Assembly (NCBI GenBank): GCA_016699675.1
Contig: CP064985.1
Coordinates: 3,596,001-3,660,000 of the forward strand
DNA length: 64,000 bases
Source of the DNA: Austwickia sp.
GTDB taxonomy: Bacteria > Actinomycetota > Actinomycetes > Actinomycetales > Dermatophilaceae
Direction of reading: 5' to 3'
Positions within the stretch are counted from its first letter, which is position 1; every line of letters starts with the position of its first letter. The notes under the pieces were generated by a model. The model was not told the DNA's origin. It did not search any database and saw nothing but the letters and a program-made list of their open reading frames with translations. The position numbers and the translations under genes are program-made. This document shows, in pieces, positions 1 to 8,337 of the stretch.

Positions 1-93
1 GAGATCTACGCGCAACGGGATCGACGGTACGGCGGCGCGGTGGACCGCGCCGAGCACGGGCCGGCTCCGGGAGATCAGGAGGCGGGCCGATGA
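1..93 (+). CDS. 3' end of an unidentified gene
   Basis: An open frame enters from the left edge and stops at TGA 91-93. It encodes the last 30 residues of a protein, a charged tail rich in Arg, Gly and Ala. The stop overlaps the ATG of the next gene (ATGA), the usual sign of translational coupling, so the two are probably in one operon. No domain is visible in such a short tail, so no function is proposed. Confidence 0.5.
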   Translation, partial: EIYAQRDRRYGGAVDRAEHGPAPGDQEAGR

Positions 94-647
94 GGACCCT
101 CGCCCGCATGATCGTCGGACTGCTGACCGTCATCGGAGCCCTGGCCGTGGTGGTGCTCGTCGTCGGGCTCGTCGCGCTGAAGTCCGCGCCGGCCAGCCTC
201 GGCGGTGCGCCGGCCTCGCCCTCGACGTCCTCGGCGCCGGCCGGAAAGGCGGGTGACCTCATCGCCAACAACCTGTCCGCCGACGTCGTGGTGCCCTTCG
301 CCCGGCTGGAGCAGCAGGCCGGCAACGGCGTACGGCTCAGCGACGCCGGCGGCGGCAAGATCCGCGTCAACGCACCGTTCAGCGCGTTCGGTCGGGATCT
401 GCGCGTCGAGACCGACGGGAACATGACCGTGCAGGGCAACGACGTCGTGGTGCAGCCGACGACGCTGCGCATCGAGGGCCTCTCGGCGTTGGACGGCGTC
501 CTGTCCGTGGTTGCGCGGCAGGCGGCGGGCGTGAAGGTCCCCATCACGGACTTGCCCAAGGGTGTGACGGTCAAGACCGTGACGTCGACGAAGGACGGCC
601 TGAAGGCCCACGTCGAGGGCAATGGCGTGCCGCTGCCGGCCTCCTAG
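90..647 (+). CDS. LmeA-like (DUF2993) phospholipid-binding protein
   Basis: A 185-residue protein with one N-terminal hydrophobic segment (about residues 7-30), then a Ser/Pro/Ala-rich linker and a soluble extracytoplasmic domain. The domain carries the DUF2993/LmeA pattern: a segment beginning VVVPFARLEQQ, a beta-rich middle and an Ile/Leu-rich C-terminal half. In mycobacteria LmeA binds phospholipids and supports lipoglycan (mannan) elongation in the periplasm, so a cell-envelope role is inferred. A GATCAGGAGG ribosome site lies just upstream, and the start overlaps the upstream stop. Family assignment is by overall pattern. Confidence 0.7.
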   Translation: MRTLARMIVGLLTVIGALAVVVLVVGLVALKSAPASLGGAPASPSTSSAPAGKAGDLIANNLSADVVVPFARLEQQAGNGVRLSDAGGGKIRVNAPFSAFGRDLRVETDGNMTVQGNDVVVQPTTLRIEGLSALDGVLSVVARQAAGVKVPITDLPKGVTVKTVTSTKDGLKAHVEGNGVPLPAS

Positions 648-747
648 CCCCGCTCCGGCACTGCCCCCTGCCCCCGCGGGCGCCGATCTGTCGCCAGGTG
701 GACAACTCGCCGGCCGCTGAGGAGGGGACGGACGTCCGACGTACCGG

Positions 748-783
748 TTTGCATAGTCATGCAGGGTTCTGAATAATCATCGA
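748..783 (+). promoter_or_regulatory. Tandem ARG boxes upstream of argG
   Basis: Two AT-rich imperfect palindromes sit directly before argG: TTGCATAGTCATGCA (749-763) and TGAATAATCATCGA (770-783). Both resemble the ArgR operator half-site pattern (TGAATAATTATGCA type), and the two boxes are close together as in known tandem ARG boxes. They stand out in a GC-rich context. The second abuts the ATG at 785 and there is no clear Shine-Dalgarno, so bound repressor would cover the start region and the transcript may be leaderless or nearly so. Confidence 0.6.
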
Positions 784-784
784 C

Positions 785-2236
785 ATGAGCAAGGTGCTGA
801 CGTCCCTACCCGCCGGCGAGAAGGTCGGACTCGCGTTCTCCGGGGGCCTCGACACCTCCGTGGCCGTGGCGTGGATGCGCGAGAAGGGCTCGGTGCCCTA
901 CACCTACACGGCCGACATCGGCCAGTACGACGAGCCGGACATCGCCTCGGTGCCCGGGCGGGCGATGGAGTACGGCGCGGAGGCCAGCCGCCTCGTCGAC
1001 TGCCGCCACGCGCTCGTCGAGGAGGGCCTGGTCGCGCTCGCCTGCGGGGCCTTCCACATCCGCAGCGCCGGGCGGTCGTACTTCAACACCACCCCCCTCG
1101 GTCGGGCCGTGACCGGCACCTTGCTGATCCGCGCCATGATGGCCGACGGCGTCCAGATCTGGGGTGACGGGTCGACGTTCAAGGGCAACGACATCGAGCG
1201 GTTCTACCGCTACGGCCTGCTCGCCAACCCCAACCTGCGCATCTACAAGCCGTGGCTCGACACCGCGTTCGTCACGGAGCTGGGCGGCCGGCAGGAGATG
1301 AGCGAGTGGCTCGCCCAGCGGAAGTTGCCGTACCGAGACAGCCAGGAGAAGGCCTACTCGACCGACGCCAACATCTGGGGCGCCACCCACGAGGCCAAGC
1401 GGCTGGAGCACCTGGACACCGGCATCGAGGACGTCGTCGAGCCGATCATGGGCGTCGCGTTCTGGCGGGAGGACGTCGAGATCGCCACGGAGGACGTAAC
1501 GCTCGGCTTCGAGCAGGGTCGGCCGGTCTCGATCAACGGGGAACGCTTCGAGTCCGCGGTCGCCCTGGTCGACGCGGCCAACAAGATCGGCGGTCGGCAC
1601 GGACTCGGCATGTCCGACCAGATCGAGAACCGGATCATCGAGGCCAAGTCCCGCGGGGTCTACGAGGCGCCCGGCATGGCGCTGCTGTTCATCGCGTACG
1701 AGCGGCTCGTCAATGCGATCCACAACGAGGACACCATCGCGACGTACCACGCCGAGGGCCGCCGGCTCGGCCGCCTCATGTACGAGGGCCGCTGGCTCGA
1801 CCCTCAGTCCCTCATGCTGCGCGAGTCGCTGCAGCGCTGGGTCGGTTCCGCGGTCACCGGCGAGGTGACGCTGCGGCTGCGGCGCGGCGAGGACTACTCG
1901 ATCATCGACACCACGGGCCCGGCGTTCAGCTACCACCCCGACAAGCTGTCGATGGAACGGACCGAGGGCGCCGCGTTCGGCCCGACCGACCGGATCGGCC
2001 AGCTCACCATGCGCAACCTCGACATCGCGGATTCGCGGTCGCGGCTGGAGCAGTACGTCGGGCTGGGCCTCCTCGGGGCGGCGGGCGAGGGCATCAAAGC
2101 CCTCGGCCTGGCCAACACCGACCTGGTCGGCGAGCTCGAGCCCGGCGGCGCGGAGGTCATCGCCAAGCGCCGGGTTCCGGACGGCACGGACGACGAGGCG
2201 CTGGACGACGCCGCGATGGAGTTCGGCGCGGACTGA
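785..2236 (+). CDS. argG: Argininosuccinate synthase
   Basis: A 483-residue enzyme that joins citrulline and aspartate using ATP, the penultimate step of arginine synthesis. The N-terminal PP-loop LAFSGGLDTSVAVAW (about residues 16-30) binds ATP, and YTADIGQYDEPD and the GDGSTFKGNDIERF region match the synthetase core. The length and the FYRYGLLANPNLRIYKPW region fit the longer E. coli-like subclass rather than the roughly 400-residue subclass common in actinobacteria. It stands alone rather than in an arg operon but has ARG boxes upstream, so ArgR control is likely. Its stop overlaps the next start (TGATG). Confidence 0.95.
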   Translation: MSKVLTSLPAGEKVGLAFSGGLDTSVAVAWMREKGSVPYTYTADIGQYDEPDIASVPGRAMEYGAEASRLVDCRHALVEEGLVALACGAFHIRSAGRSYFNTTPLGRAVTGTLLIRAMMADGVQIWGDGSTFKGNDIERFYRYGLLANPNLRIYKPWLDTAFVTELGGRQEMSEWLAQRKLPYRDSQEKAYSTDANIWGATHEAKRLEHLDTGIEDVVEPIMGVAFWREDVEIATEDVTLGFEQGRPVSINGERFESAVALVDAANKIGGRHGLGMSDQIENRIIEAKSRGVYEAPGMALLFIAYERLVNAIHNEDTIATYHAEGRRLGRLMYEGRWLDPQSLMLRESLQRWVGSAVTGEVTLRLRRGEDYSIIDTTGPAFSYHPDKLSMERTEGAAFGPTDRIGQLTMRNLDIADSRSRLEQYVGLGLLGAAGEGIKALGLANTDLVGELEPGGAEVIAKRRVPDGTDDEALDDAAMEFGAD

Positions 2237-2706
2237 TGATCGATCCCGATGCCGTACGCCGGGTGGAGGCGGCCCTGCGCGCCCTCGGCCACGGCGGCGA
2301 GGTCCGGCACCTGGCCACCCACGTGCCGACCAGCGCGGCGGCCGCTCAGGTCCTGGGCTGCCCCATCGAGGCGATCGCGAACAGCCTGGTCTTCGTGGCC
2401 GACGGCGCCCCGGTCCTCGTGTTGGCAAGCGGCGGCCGCAAGGTCGACACGAAGCGCCTCAAGGCCGCGCTGGGGGCTCGCAAGGTATCGATGGCGGCGC
2501 CGGACGTCGTGTTGGCCGCGACCGGGCAGCACGTCGGCGGGGTCGCGCCGGTCGGGCACCCGACGCCGCTGCGCACCCTCGTGGACGCCGCGCTGGGGGA
2601 CCACGACGTGCTCTGGGCCGGCGGCGGGGACGAGCTCACGATGTTGTCGACCAACCTGCCGGAGCTGTTGGTTATGACCGGCGGGGAGCTGTTCCCGACG
2701 GGCTGA
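2236..2706 (+). CDS. YbaK/ProX-type aminoacyl-tRNA deacylase
   Basis: A 156-residue single-domain protein of the YbaK/aaRS-associated fold. Family members hydrolyse mischarged tRNAs (for example Cys-tRNAPro or Ala-tRNAPro) in trans. Recognisable elements are the N-terminal AVRRVEAAL helix, the IANSLVFVADG strand, the GGRKVDTKRLKAAL segment with its conserved Lys, and the VGGVAPVGHP loop. The ATG overlaps the argG stop, which predicts coupling, although the functional link is only through amino-acid and tRNA metabolism. The exact substrate cannot be told from the sequence. Confidence 0.85.
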   Translation: MIDPDAVRRVEAALRALGHGGEVRHLATHVPTSAAAAQVLGCPIEAIANSLVFVADGAPVLVLASGGRKVDTKRLKAALGARKVSMAAPDVVLAATGQHVGGVAPVGHPTPLRTLVDAALGDHDVLWAGGGDELTMLSTNLPELLVMTGGELFPTG

Positions 2707-2810
2707 CGGGCGCAAGTGCGGCTGCGGGTGAGGCCGCGCGAGGGACGGCGGCGCGCAGCGGTCTCTAGGGGCGCGGCGGTTCAGCGGCCGTTCAGCAGGG
2801 CCGCGGTGTT

Positions 2811-3146
2811 CTAGCGGGGGACCGCCCGGACGAGCGCGAGCGCGATCAGCAACAGCACGACGGCAACGCGCAGCAGCCGGTCGTTGAGGGACAGTCGCGA
2901 CCACGATCCCGCCGCCGTGACGGCGATGCCGACGGCAACGCCACCGACGAGGCTCGCGCCGAGCCAGCCACCGACGATCAACCCGATCGCGACGACGGCG
3001 AGGGCGCAGACGCCACTGAGGACGACGAGCCGACGCGCCCGCGCCTGCCGTTGGGCGGCCTCGGGGGAGTCCCCGCAGCAGGCGCGGCTCTCGGCGGCGT
3101 CCGACGTGGCAGGCGGACTCAGGTGCTGGTGGGCGTGCTCGGTCAC
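2811..3146 (-). CDS. Small two-helix membrane protein
   Basis: A 111-residue protein from a GTG start (VTEHAHQH...), chosen because hydrophobic sequence begins soon after and the longer frame upstream is low-complexity. The His/Ser-rich N-terminus contains a Cys pair (SRACCGDS). It is followed by a long hydrophobic hairpin (about residues 46-80) and a C-terminal helix (about 90-108). No family is recognised. It is transcribed divergently from the protease gene and convergently to argG-ybaK. Confidence 0.5.
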   Translation of the reverse strand: MTEHAHQHLSPPATSDAAESRACCGDSPEAAQRQARARRLVVLSGVCALAVVAIGLIVGGWLGASLVGGVAVGIAVTAAGSWSRLSLNDRLLRVAVVLLLIALALVRAVPR

Positions 3147-3279
3147 GGTGCCCCAGCATAATCGGGTCACGCTCCGTGGGGCCGGGCGCACCGGACCTCC
3201 GGTCGCGGGGATTTGGCGCAGGACTCGGGGGGCGCCGCCGATGAGGGCCTCGTCCGTTCGCACCGTCGAGGAGATCCCC

Positions 3280-4464
3280 GTGCGCCCGCTCGTCCGCCGC
3301 TGCGCGTCCGTCGCCGGCCTGGCCGTGGGTCTGTCGCTGGGGTTGACGGCCGCCACCGGCCCCGACGCGGCGACCGAGCCGGCGCTCGCTGGCCGCGCCG
3401 ACGCGGTCACCGCGACCGAGCCGGCGCTCGCTGGCCGCGCCGACGCGGTCACCGCGACCGATCGGGCGGCGCGTGCCGAGGACGAGCACGGGCCGACGCC
3501 GCAGGTACTCGCCGCCGCGCTGACTCTCGCCGATCGCGTCGGCGCCAGGTTCGGGGGCAGTTATTGGGACGCCGCCGCCGCGCAGATGGTGGTGCGGGTC
3601 GCCCCCGGGTCGGCCGGCTCGTCAGGGGCCCCCGCCGCCGGCGACGACGTACGGCTCGAGCCCACGACGTACCCGCTCGCGGAGCTCCGCGAGCTCGCCG
3701 CCAGCCTGGCCGCCGACGACCGACCGGACGTCGCGGAGCTGTACGTTGACCCGGTGGCCGGTCGCGTGGTCGTCGCGGCACGACCCGGGCGAAGCGAGCA
3801 GCTGACGGCGGGGATCCACGATGACCGCGTCGTGGTCCGTGAGGTCGCGAGCGAGCCCGTGCGGCCCGCGGGCGGTAGCCCCCTGGTCGGCGGCGGCGCG
3901 GCGTGCACGATGGGTTTCACGGGCACGCGGCGGGGGGTTCCGGTCTTCCTCACCGCCGGTCACTGCGGTCGCGAGGGGACGACGTTCACCTCGGACGGGC
4001 GCTCGGCAGGCCGCATCACGGACGTCGTCTTCCCCGAATCCGACTACGCCGTCGGGGTGTTCGAGGGCAGCGGACCGCGCGGCTCGGTGGCGGCGGGGAC
4101 CCTGGCCGCGGTGCCGGTCCGCGGCAGCCTGGAGGCGCCGGTGGGCAGCCGGGTCTGTTCGATGGGGTCCTCCAGCGGCTGGGCCTGCGGAGCAATCGTC
4201 GCCACGGGCGTCACGGTGCGCTACGGCTCGGGCGCCACGACGCAGTACGTGCGGGGGCTGACCAAGGTGGACGTCTGCCGCAGCGGCGGCGACTCCGGCG
4301 GCCCCTGGTTGTGGGGCACCCAGGCCCAGGGCCTGACGAGCGGGGGAGCGGGGCAGCACGGGCCCGGCTGCGCGGGCGCCCAGGGGGACCAGGTGGCGTA
4401 CTTCCAGCCGATCAACCCGGTCCTCGACGCGACGGGCGTCGTCCTCGACACGGTCGATCCCTGA
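3280..4464 (+). CDS. Secreted S1-family (streptogrisin-like) serine protease
   Basis: A 394-residue preproprotease. GTG 3280 is preferred because GAGGAGA lies 6-7 bases upstream and the product then begins with a typical Sec signal peptide (MRPLVRRC, a hydrophobic core, then Ala-rich cleavage region). An in-frame ATG at 3241 is the alternative. A pro-region of about 170 residues precedes the catalytic domain. The triad is visible as LTAGHC (His), ESDYAV (Asp) and GDSGGPW (Ser). Cys pairs around CSMGS/WACG and VCRSG suit an alpha-lytic/streptogrisin fold. It probably degrades extracellular protein. The pro-region carries a perfect 42-bp duplication. Confidence 0.88.
   Translation: MRPLVRRCASVAGLAVGLSLGLTAATGPDAATEPALAGRADAVTATEPALAGRADAVTATDRAARAEDEHGPTPQVLAAALTLADRVGARFGGSYWDAAAAQMVVRVAPGSAGSSGAPAAGDDVRLEPTTYPLAELRELAASLAADDRPDVAELYVDPVAGRVVVAARPGRSEQLTAGIHDDRVVVREVASEPVRPAGGSPLVGGGAACTMGFTGTRRGVPVFLTAGHCGREGTTFTSDGRSAGRITDVVFPESDYAVGVFEGSGPRGSVAAGTLAAVPVRGSLEAPVGSRVCSMGSSSGWACGAIVATGVTVRYGSGATTQYVRGLTKVDVCRSGGDSGGPWLWGTQAQGLTSGGAGQHGPGCAGAQGDQVAYFQPINPVLDATGVVLDTVDP
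3370..3453 (+). repeat. Perfect 42-bp tandem duplication in the protease pro-region
   Basis: Two identical 42-bp units (3370-3411 and 3412-3453) encode two copies of ATEPALAGRADAVT. A third partial unit begins with ATD. Identity at synonymous sites points to a recent duplication. It lengthens the pro-region just after the signal peptide and does not touch the catalytic domain. Confidence 0.9.
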
Positions 4465-4517
4465 CCTGGTCCCACCGATGTCGGGCGCCTACCCCGGCCT
4501 GGGACACTTGGTGGACC

Positions 4518-5837
4518 ATGACGTGCGCACCGGCATCCTCCGCGGCCATGCCCGACCAGGGCGGGTCGACGGCCCATTCCGCGGCGTCTGTCCCAGCGTG
4601 CGTGTCAGCGGCAGCGCCAGCGCCCGTGCTCGCCCCGCTGCGGCTCGGCGCCCTGACCATCGACACGCCGGTCGTCCTGGCGCCGATGGCGGGCATCACC
4701 AACCGGGCGTTTCGCCGGCTCTGCCGCGAGGCCGCCGCCGGCGCCCGGGGCGCACGCGGCGCCGGGGGTGGCGGGGATGGTGGCGGCGGCGCGGGCGGCG
4801 CCGGCTGCCTGTACGTCAGCGAGATGATCACCTCGCGTGCGCTCGTCGAACGTACGCCGATGTCGCTGCGGATGATCACCCACGATCCGGACGAGTCCCC
4901 GCGGTCGGTGCAGCTGTACGGCGTCGACCCGGCGACCGTCCGCGCCGCCGTACGGATGTTGGTGGCGGAGGACCGCGCCGACCACATCGACCTCAACTTC
5001 GGCTGTCCGGTGCCCAAGGTGACGCGCAAGGGCGGCGGCTCGGCGCTGCCGTGGAAGACCACGCTGTTCCGGGACATCTTGGCCGGCGCTGTGGCCGAGG
5101 CGAGCCGCGGCGGAATCCCCGTCACGGTGAAGATGCGGCTGGGCATCGACGACGAGCACCTGACGTTCCTGGAGGCGGGCCGGTTGGCGGAGGCGGAGGG
5201 CGTGGCCGCCGTTGCGCTGCATGCCCGCACGGCATCGCAGCACTACTCCGGGCAGGCCGACTGGTCGGCGATCGCACGCCTCAAGGAGGCCGTGACGTCG
5301 ATCCCCGTGCTGGGCAACGGCGACATCTGGTCCGCGGAGGACGCCCTGGCGATGGTGCGAGCGACCGGCTGCGACGGGGTCGTGGTGGGTCGAGGGTGCC
5401 TCGGCCGGCCGTGGTTGTTCGCGGACCTGGCCGCCGGGTTTGCGGGCTCCCCGGAGCGGGCCCGGCCGAGCCTGGGGGAGGTGGGGCGGACGCTGGGTCG
5501 CCACGCGCGCTACCTGGTGGACTTCCACGAGGGCGACGAGCTGCGCGCCTGCCGAGACATCCGCAAGCACGTGGCCTGGTACCTCAAGGGTTTCCCCGCC
5601 GGCCAGCACCTGCGCAACCGGCTCGCCTTGGTCGAGTCCCTCGACGAACTGGACCGGCTCGTCGCCGAACTCGACCAGACGGCCCCCTGGCCGGGCGCCG
5701 ACGCCGAGGGGCAGCGCGGGCGGGCGGGCTCCGCGCGGGCGGTGGCCCTCCCCGACGGCTGGCTGCTCAGCCGAGACCTGACGCCGGAGCACCGGGCAAC
5801 GCTGGCCCAGGCGGAGCTGTCGGTCTCTGGCGGTTGA
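4518..5837 (+). CDS. dusB: tRNA-dihydrouridine synthase (DusB-type)
   Basis: A 439-residue FMN enzyme that reduces uridines in the D-loop of tRNA. The TIM-barrel begins APMAGITNRAFRRLC. The active-site Cys is in LNFGCPVPKVTRKGGGSALP. VKMRLGIDD, ALHARTASQHYSG and LGNGDIW follow in the expected order, and FPAGQHLRNRLA marks the C-terminal helical domain. ATG 4518 is the longest plausible start, but the family core begins near PVLAPLRLG (about 4621), so starts at 4548 or a nearby GTG are possible. A Gly/Ala/Arg-rich insert of about 22 residues follows the first barrel strand and is unusual. Confidence 0.88.
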   Translation: MTCAPASSAAMPDQGGSTAHSAASVPACVSAAAPAPVLAPLRLGALTIDTPVVLAPMAGITNRAFRRLCREAAAGARGARGAGGGGDGGGGAGGAGCLYVSEMITSRALVERTPMSLRMITHDPDESPRSVQLYGVDPATVRAAVRMLVAEDRADHIDLNFGCPVPKVTRKGGGSALPWKTTLFRDILAGAVAEASRGGIPVTVKMRLGIDDEHLTFLEAGRLAEAEGVAAVALHARTASQHYSGQADWSAIARLKEAVTSIPVLGNGDIWSAEDALAMVRATGCDGVVVGRGCLGRPWLFADLAAGFAGSPERARPSLGEVGRTLGRHARYLVDFHEGDELRACRDIRKHVAWYLKGFPAGQHLRNRLALVESLDELDRLVAELDQTAPWPGADAEGQRGRAGSARAVALPDGWLLSRDLTPEHRATLAQAELSVSGG

Positions 5838-5940
5838 GGTCGCCCAGGCGGCCCTCTGGCGGTTGAGTTCGAACACGCGGCCGAGTGGGGTCGGCTACGG
5901 ACCACCAGCCGCGCGACTCACCCCTCGGACGCAGGGGCCG

Positions 5941-6822
5941 TCAGCGCAGTCCGGCCTCCGCGGCGCGGGCGGCGCCGGTCTCGATCGGCCTGCTCGGGTC
6001 GGTGATCCAGTCCGACCAGGAGCCCATGTAGACGGCCGCGGCCTCATCGATGCCGGCGACGCACAGGGCCAGCGCGACCAGGCAGGCGCTCACCCCGGAA
6101 CCGCAGTAGACGGCGACCGGGCGACCGTTGGTCAGGCCGGCGTCCACGAAGCGTTGCCGCAGCGCGTCCGGCGGCAGGAAGCTCCCGTCCGCGGCGAGCA
6201 GGCTCGCGGCGGGCACGTTGATGGCGCCGGGGATGTGGCCGCCGACGGCGTCGATGGACGTGTCCTCGCCCCGGTAGCGCTGTGCCGGACGGGAATCGAT
6301 GAGCACACCCTCTGCGGCGTACAAGGCGGCGCCCTGGGCGTCGAGGACGCGACCGACGCCGCGGCCGAGCGTGAAGTCGCCCTCCTCGATGTTGCGCAGG
6401 CCGGCCTCGATGGGCAGCCGGTGGGCTCGCCACGCGGAGATCCCGCCGTCCAGGACAGCGACGTCGAACTTGCCGAAGTGTCGCAGGATCCACCAGCAGC
6501 GCGCGGCGGCGTAGCTGTTGCCCTCGTCGTACACCGTGACCAGGCGGCCGTTGTCGACGCCGCACTCGGCGAGGTCGAGCTCGAAGTCGTCGGGATGAGG
6601 CATGGGATGCCGACCGCCGCGGCCGTCCTCGCCGGGCACGCCCGACAGGTCGCGCATGAGGTCGACGAAGATGGCGCCGGGCAGGTGACCCTGCAGGTAG
6701 TCGTCGAAGCCCGTGTCCGAACCCAGCGCCCAGCGCACGTCCAACAGGAGCGGGGCGCTGCCCGGGCCGCTGCGCAGGAGCGCGGCGAGCTCCAGGGGTG
6801 AGATCAACGGCGGGGAGGTCAC
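5941..6822 (-). CDS. sseA: Two-domain thiosulfate/3-mercaptopyruvate sulfurtransferase
   Basis: A 293-residue protein with two rhodanese domains. The N-terminal one (to about residue 150) is inactive: it has DEGNSYAA where the catalytic Cys would be. The C-terminal domain has the loop YCGSGVSACLVAL with the active Cys. Such enzymes move sulfane sulfur from thiosulfate or mercaptopyruvate to cyanide or thiols. LLDVRWALG and HLPGAIFVDL are family hallmarks. The GTG start (6822) gives MTSPPLISPLEL. The gene is convergent with the Dus gene and divergent from dgt. The choice between thiosulfate and mercaptopyruvate as donor is not certain. Confidence 0.85.
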   Translation of the reverse strand: MTSPPLISPLELAALLRSGPGSAPLLLDVRWALGSDTGFDDYLQGHLPGAIFVDLMRDLSGVPGEDGRGGRHPMPHPDDFELDLAECGVDNGRLVTVYDEGNSYAAARCWWILRHFGKFDVAVLDGGISAWRAHRLPIEAGLRNIEEGDFTLGRGVGRVLDAQGAALYAAEGVLIDSRPAQRYRGEDTSIDAVGGHIPGAINVPAASLLAADGSFLPPDALRQRFVDAGLTNGRPVAVYCGSGVSACLVALALCVAGIDEAAAVYMGSWSDWITDPSRPIETGAARAAEAGLR

Positions 6823-7008
6823 CCCCGCACTGTAATTCTGTCAACTGAGAGCCGCCGAGGCCCGCCGGCTAGCCGGGAAACTTCGTCGCCGGGCGGCAGG
6901 GCGCCAGCGCCCAACGTACGAACCGCCCGCGCCCAACGTGCGGACACGGCAGCCTCACCAGCGTCCCCGCCCGCCCAGAGGCCACGGAGCGTTGTCGGTG
7001 GCCCGTTC

Positions 7009-7014
7009 TAGAGT
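7009..7014 (+). promoter_or_regulatory. Candidate -10 element of dgt
   Basis: TAGAGT lies 6 bases before the GTG of dgt. That spacing would put the transcription start at the first base of the start codon, a leaderless mRNA as is common in actinobacteria. No good -35 hexamer is seen. The same TAGAGT hexamer precedes tRNA-Asn. Confidence 0.35.
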
Positions 7015-7020
7015 GCGCTC

Positions 7021-8295
7021 GTGAGCCCGTACGACAGCCCGTACGACGCCCGAGACCGGGCGCGCTGGGTCGTGGAGGATCCGGCGCAGAAGCGATCCGA
7101 CCGCGACGACTTCGCGCGCGATCGCGCCCGGCTCGTCCACTCCGCCGCACTGCGCCGGTTGGCCGCGAAGACCCAAGTTCTGCAGCCGGATACCGACGAC
7201 TTCATCCGCAATCGGTTGACCCACTCCCTGGAGGTGGCGCAGATCGGGCGGGAGTTCGGCGCCGCGCTCGGCTGCTCCGCGGACGTGGTCGACACGGCCT
7301 GCCTCGCGCACGACCTGGGGCATCCGCCGTTCGGGCACCACGGCGAGCGGGTGTTGGACGAGTTGTGCGCCGACATCGGGGGATTCGAGGGCAACGCGCA
7401 GACGCTGCGGCTGCTCACCCGGCTGGAGGCCAAGCGGTTTCACGAGGACGGCCGGTCCGCCGGGCTGAACCTCACCCGGGCGAGCCTGGACGCGGCGACG
7501 AAATACCCCTGGCCCGCGGGTGAGCACCCCAGCGGCGGAAGGAAGTTCGGTGCGTATGCCGAGGAGGGCGCGGTCTTCGCGTGGCTGCGGGACGGGGCCC
7601 CCAGGGCGGGGGACGGCTCGCCCCGCCGGTGCCTGGAGGCGCAGGTGGTGGACTGGTCCGACGACGTGGCCTATTCGGTGCACGACGTGGAGGACGGTGT
7701 CGCCGGCGGCCTGATCGACCTGCGCGTGCTGCGCCACCCGCAGGACATGGGGCCGGTGTATGAGGTGGCGCGATCCTGGTACGCGCCCGACCTCGCCGTG
7801 GCCGAGCTCGCCGAGGCCGCCCGTCGGGTCCGGGAGGGGGGCGCGATCCCCGACACGCCGTACGACGGGTCGCGCCGCTCCCTCGCGGCGCTGAAGGACA
7901 TGACGAGCCGCTTCATCGGGCACTTCGTCGCGGGCGTGGAGGAGGCGACGCTGGCGGCGTACGGGCCTGGTCCGCACGTTCGGTACGGCGCCGAGCTCGT
8001 CATCCCGCGCACCATCCGCGCCGAATGCATCGTCCTGAAGGCGCTGGCAGTTCACTTCGTGATGCTCGCGCCCGCTCGCCAGCGCGTCATGGCGGACCAG
8101 CGGGAGACGATCGAGGGCCTGCTCACGGCGTACGAACGGCGTCCCGAGACCCGCCTGGACCCCGTGTTCGCCGCGGACTTCTCCCGCGCAGGCGACGACG
8201 CCGGCCGCCGGCGCGTCCTCGTCGACCAGGTCGCCTCACTGACCGATGCGCGCGCCGTGGCCCTGCACGCGGCGTGGCGTCGTGGGCGTGCCTAG
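7021..8295 (+). CDS. dgt: Deoxyguanosinetriphosphate triphosphohydrolase-like protein
   Basis: A 424-residue HD-domain enzyme that cleaves dNTPs to the nucleoside and triphosphate and so adjusts dNTP pools. Metal-binding residues are visible in RNRLTHSLEVAQIG (His) and CLAHDLGHPPFGHHGE (HD plus further His). A later Asp lies in WSDDVAYSVHDVEDG. The N-terminal FARDRARLVHSAALRRLAAKTQV is typical of the actinobacterial/type-2 Dgt family. The start is GTG with no Shine-Dalgarno. It sits 42 bp before dnaG, the conserved actinobacterial dgt-dnaG arrangement. Confidence 0.93.
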   Translation: MSPYDSPYDARDRARWVVEDPAQKRSDRDDFARDRARLVHSAALRRLAAKTQVLQPDTDDFIRNRLTHSLEVAQIGREFGAALGCSADVVDTACLAHDLGHPPFGHHGERVLDELCADIGGFEGNAQTLRLLTRLEAKRFHEDGRSAGLNLTRASLDAATKYPWPAGEHPSGGRKFGAYAEEGAVFAWLRDGAPRAGDGSPRRCLEAQVVDWSDDVAYSVHDVEDGVAGGLIDLRVLRHPQDMGPVYEVARSWYAPDLAVAELAEAARRVREGGAIPDTPYDGSRRSLAALKDMTSRFIGHFVAGVEEATLAAYGPGPHVRYGAELVIPRTIRAECIVLKALAVHFVMLAPARQRVMADQRETIEGLLTAYERRPETRLDPVFAADFSRAGDDAGRRRVLVDQVASLTDARAVALHAAWRRGRA

Positions 8296-8337
8296 AATCG
8301 GCGCAGATCAGCGCGCGTTTTCCCAAGGAGGTGGGCG

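Noticed and set aside
806..2428. Long minus-strand open frames across argG and many other genes
   Set aside because: They are codon-bias shadows in high-GC DNA, Arg/Pro/Gly-rich, with no family motif or ribosome site.
5824..5866. Short direct repeat CTCTGGCGGTTGAG around the Dus stop
   Set aside because: Only two 14-bp copies with no known role; chance in GC-rich DNA is likely.
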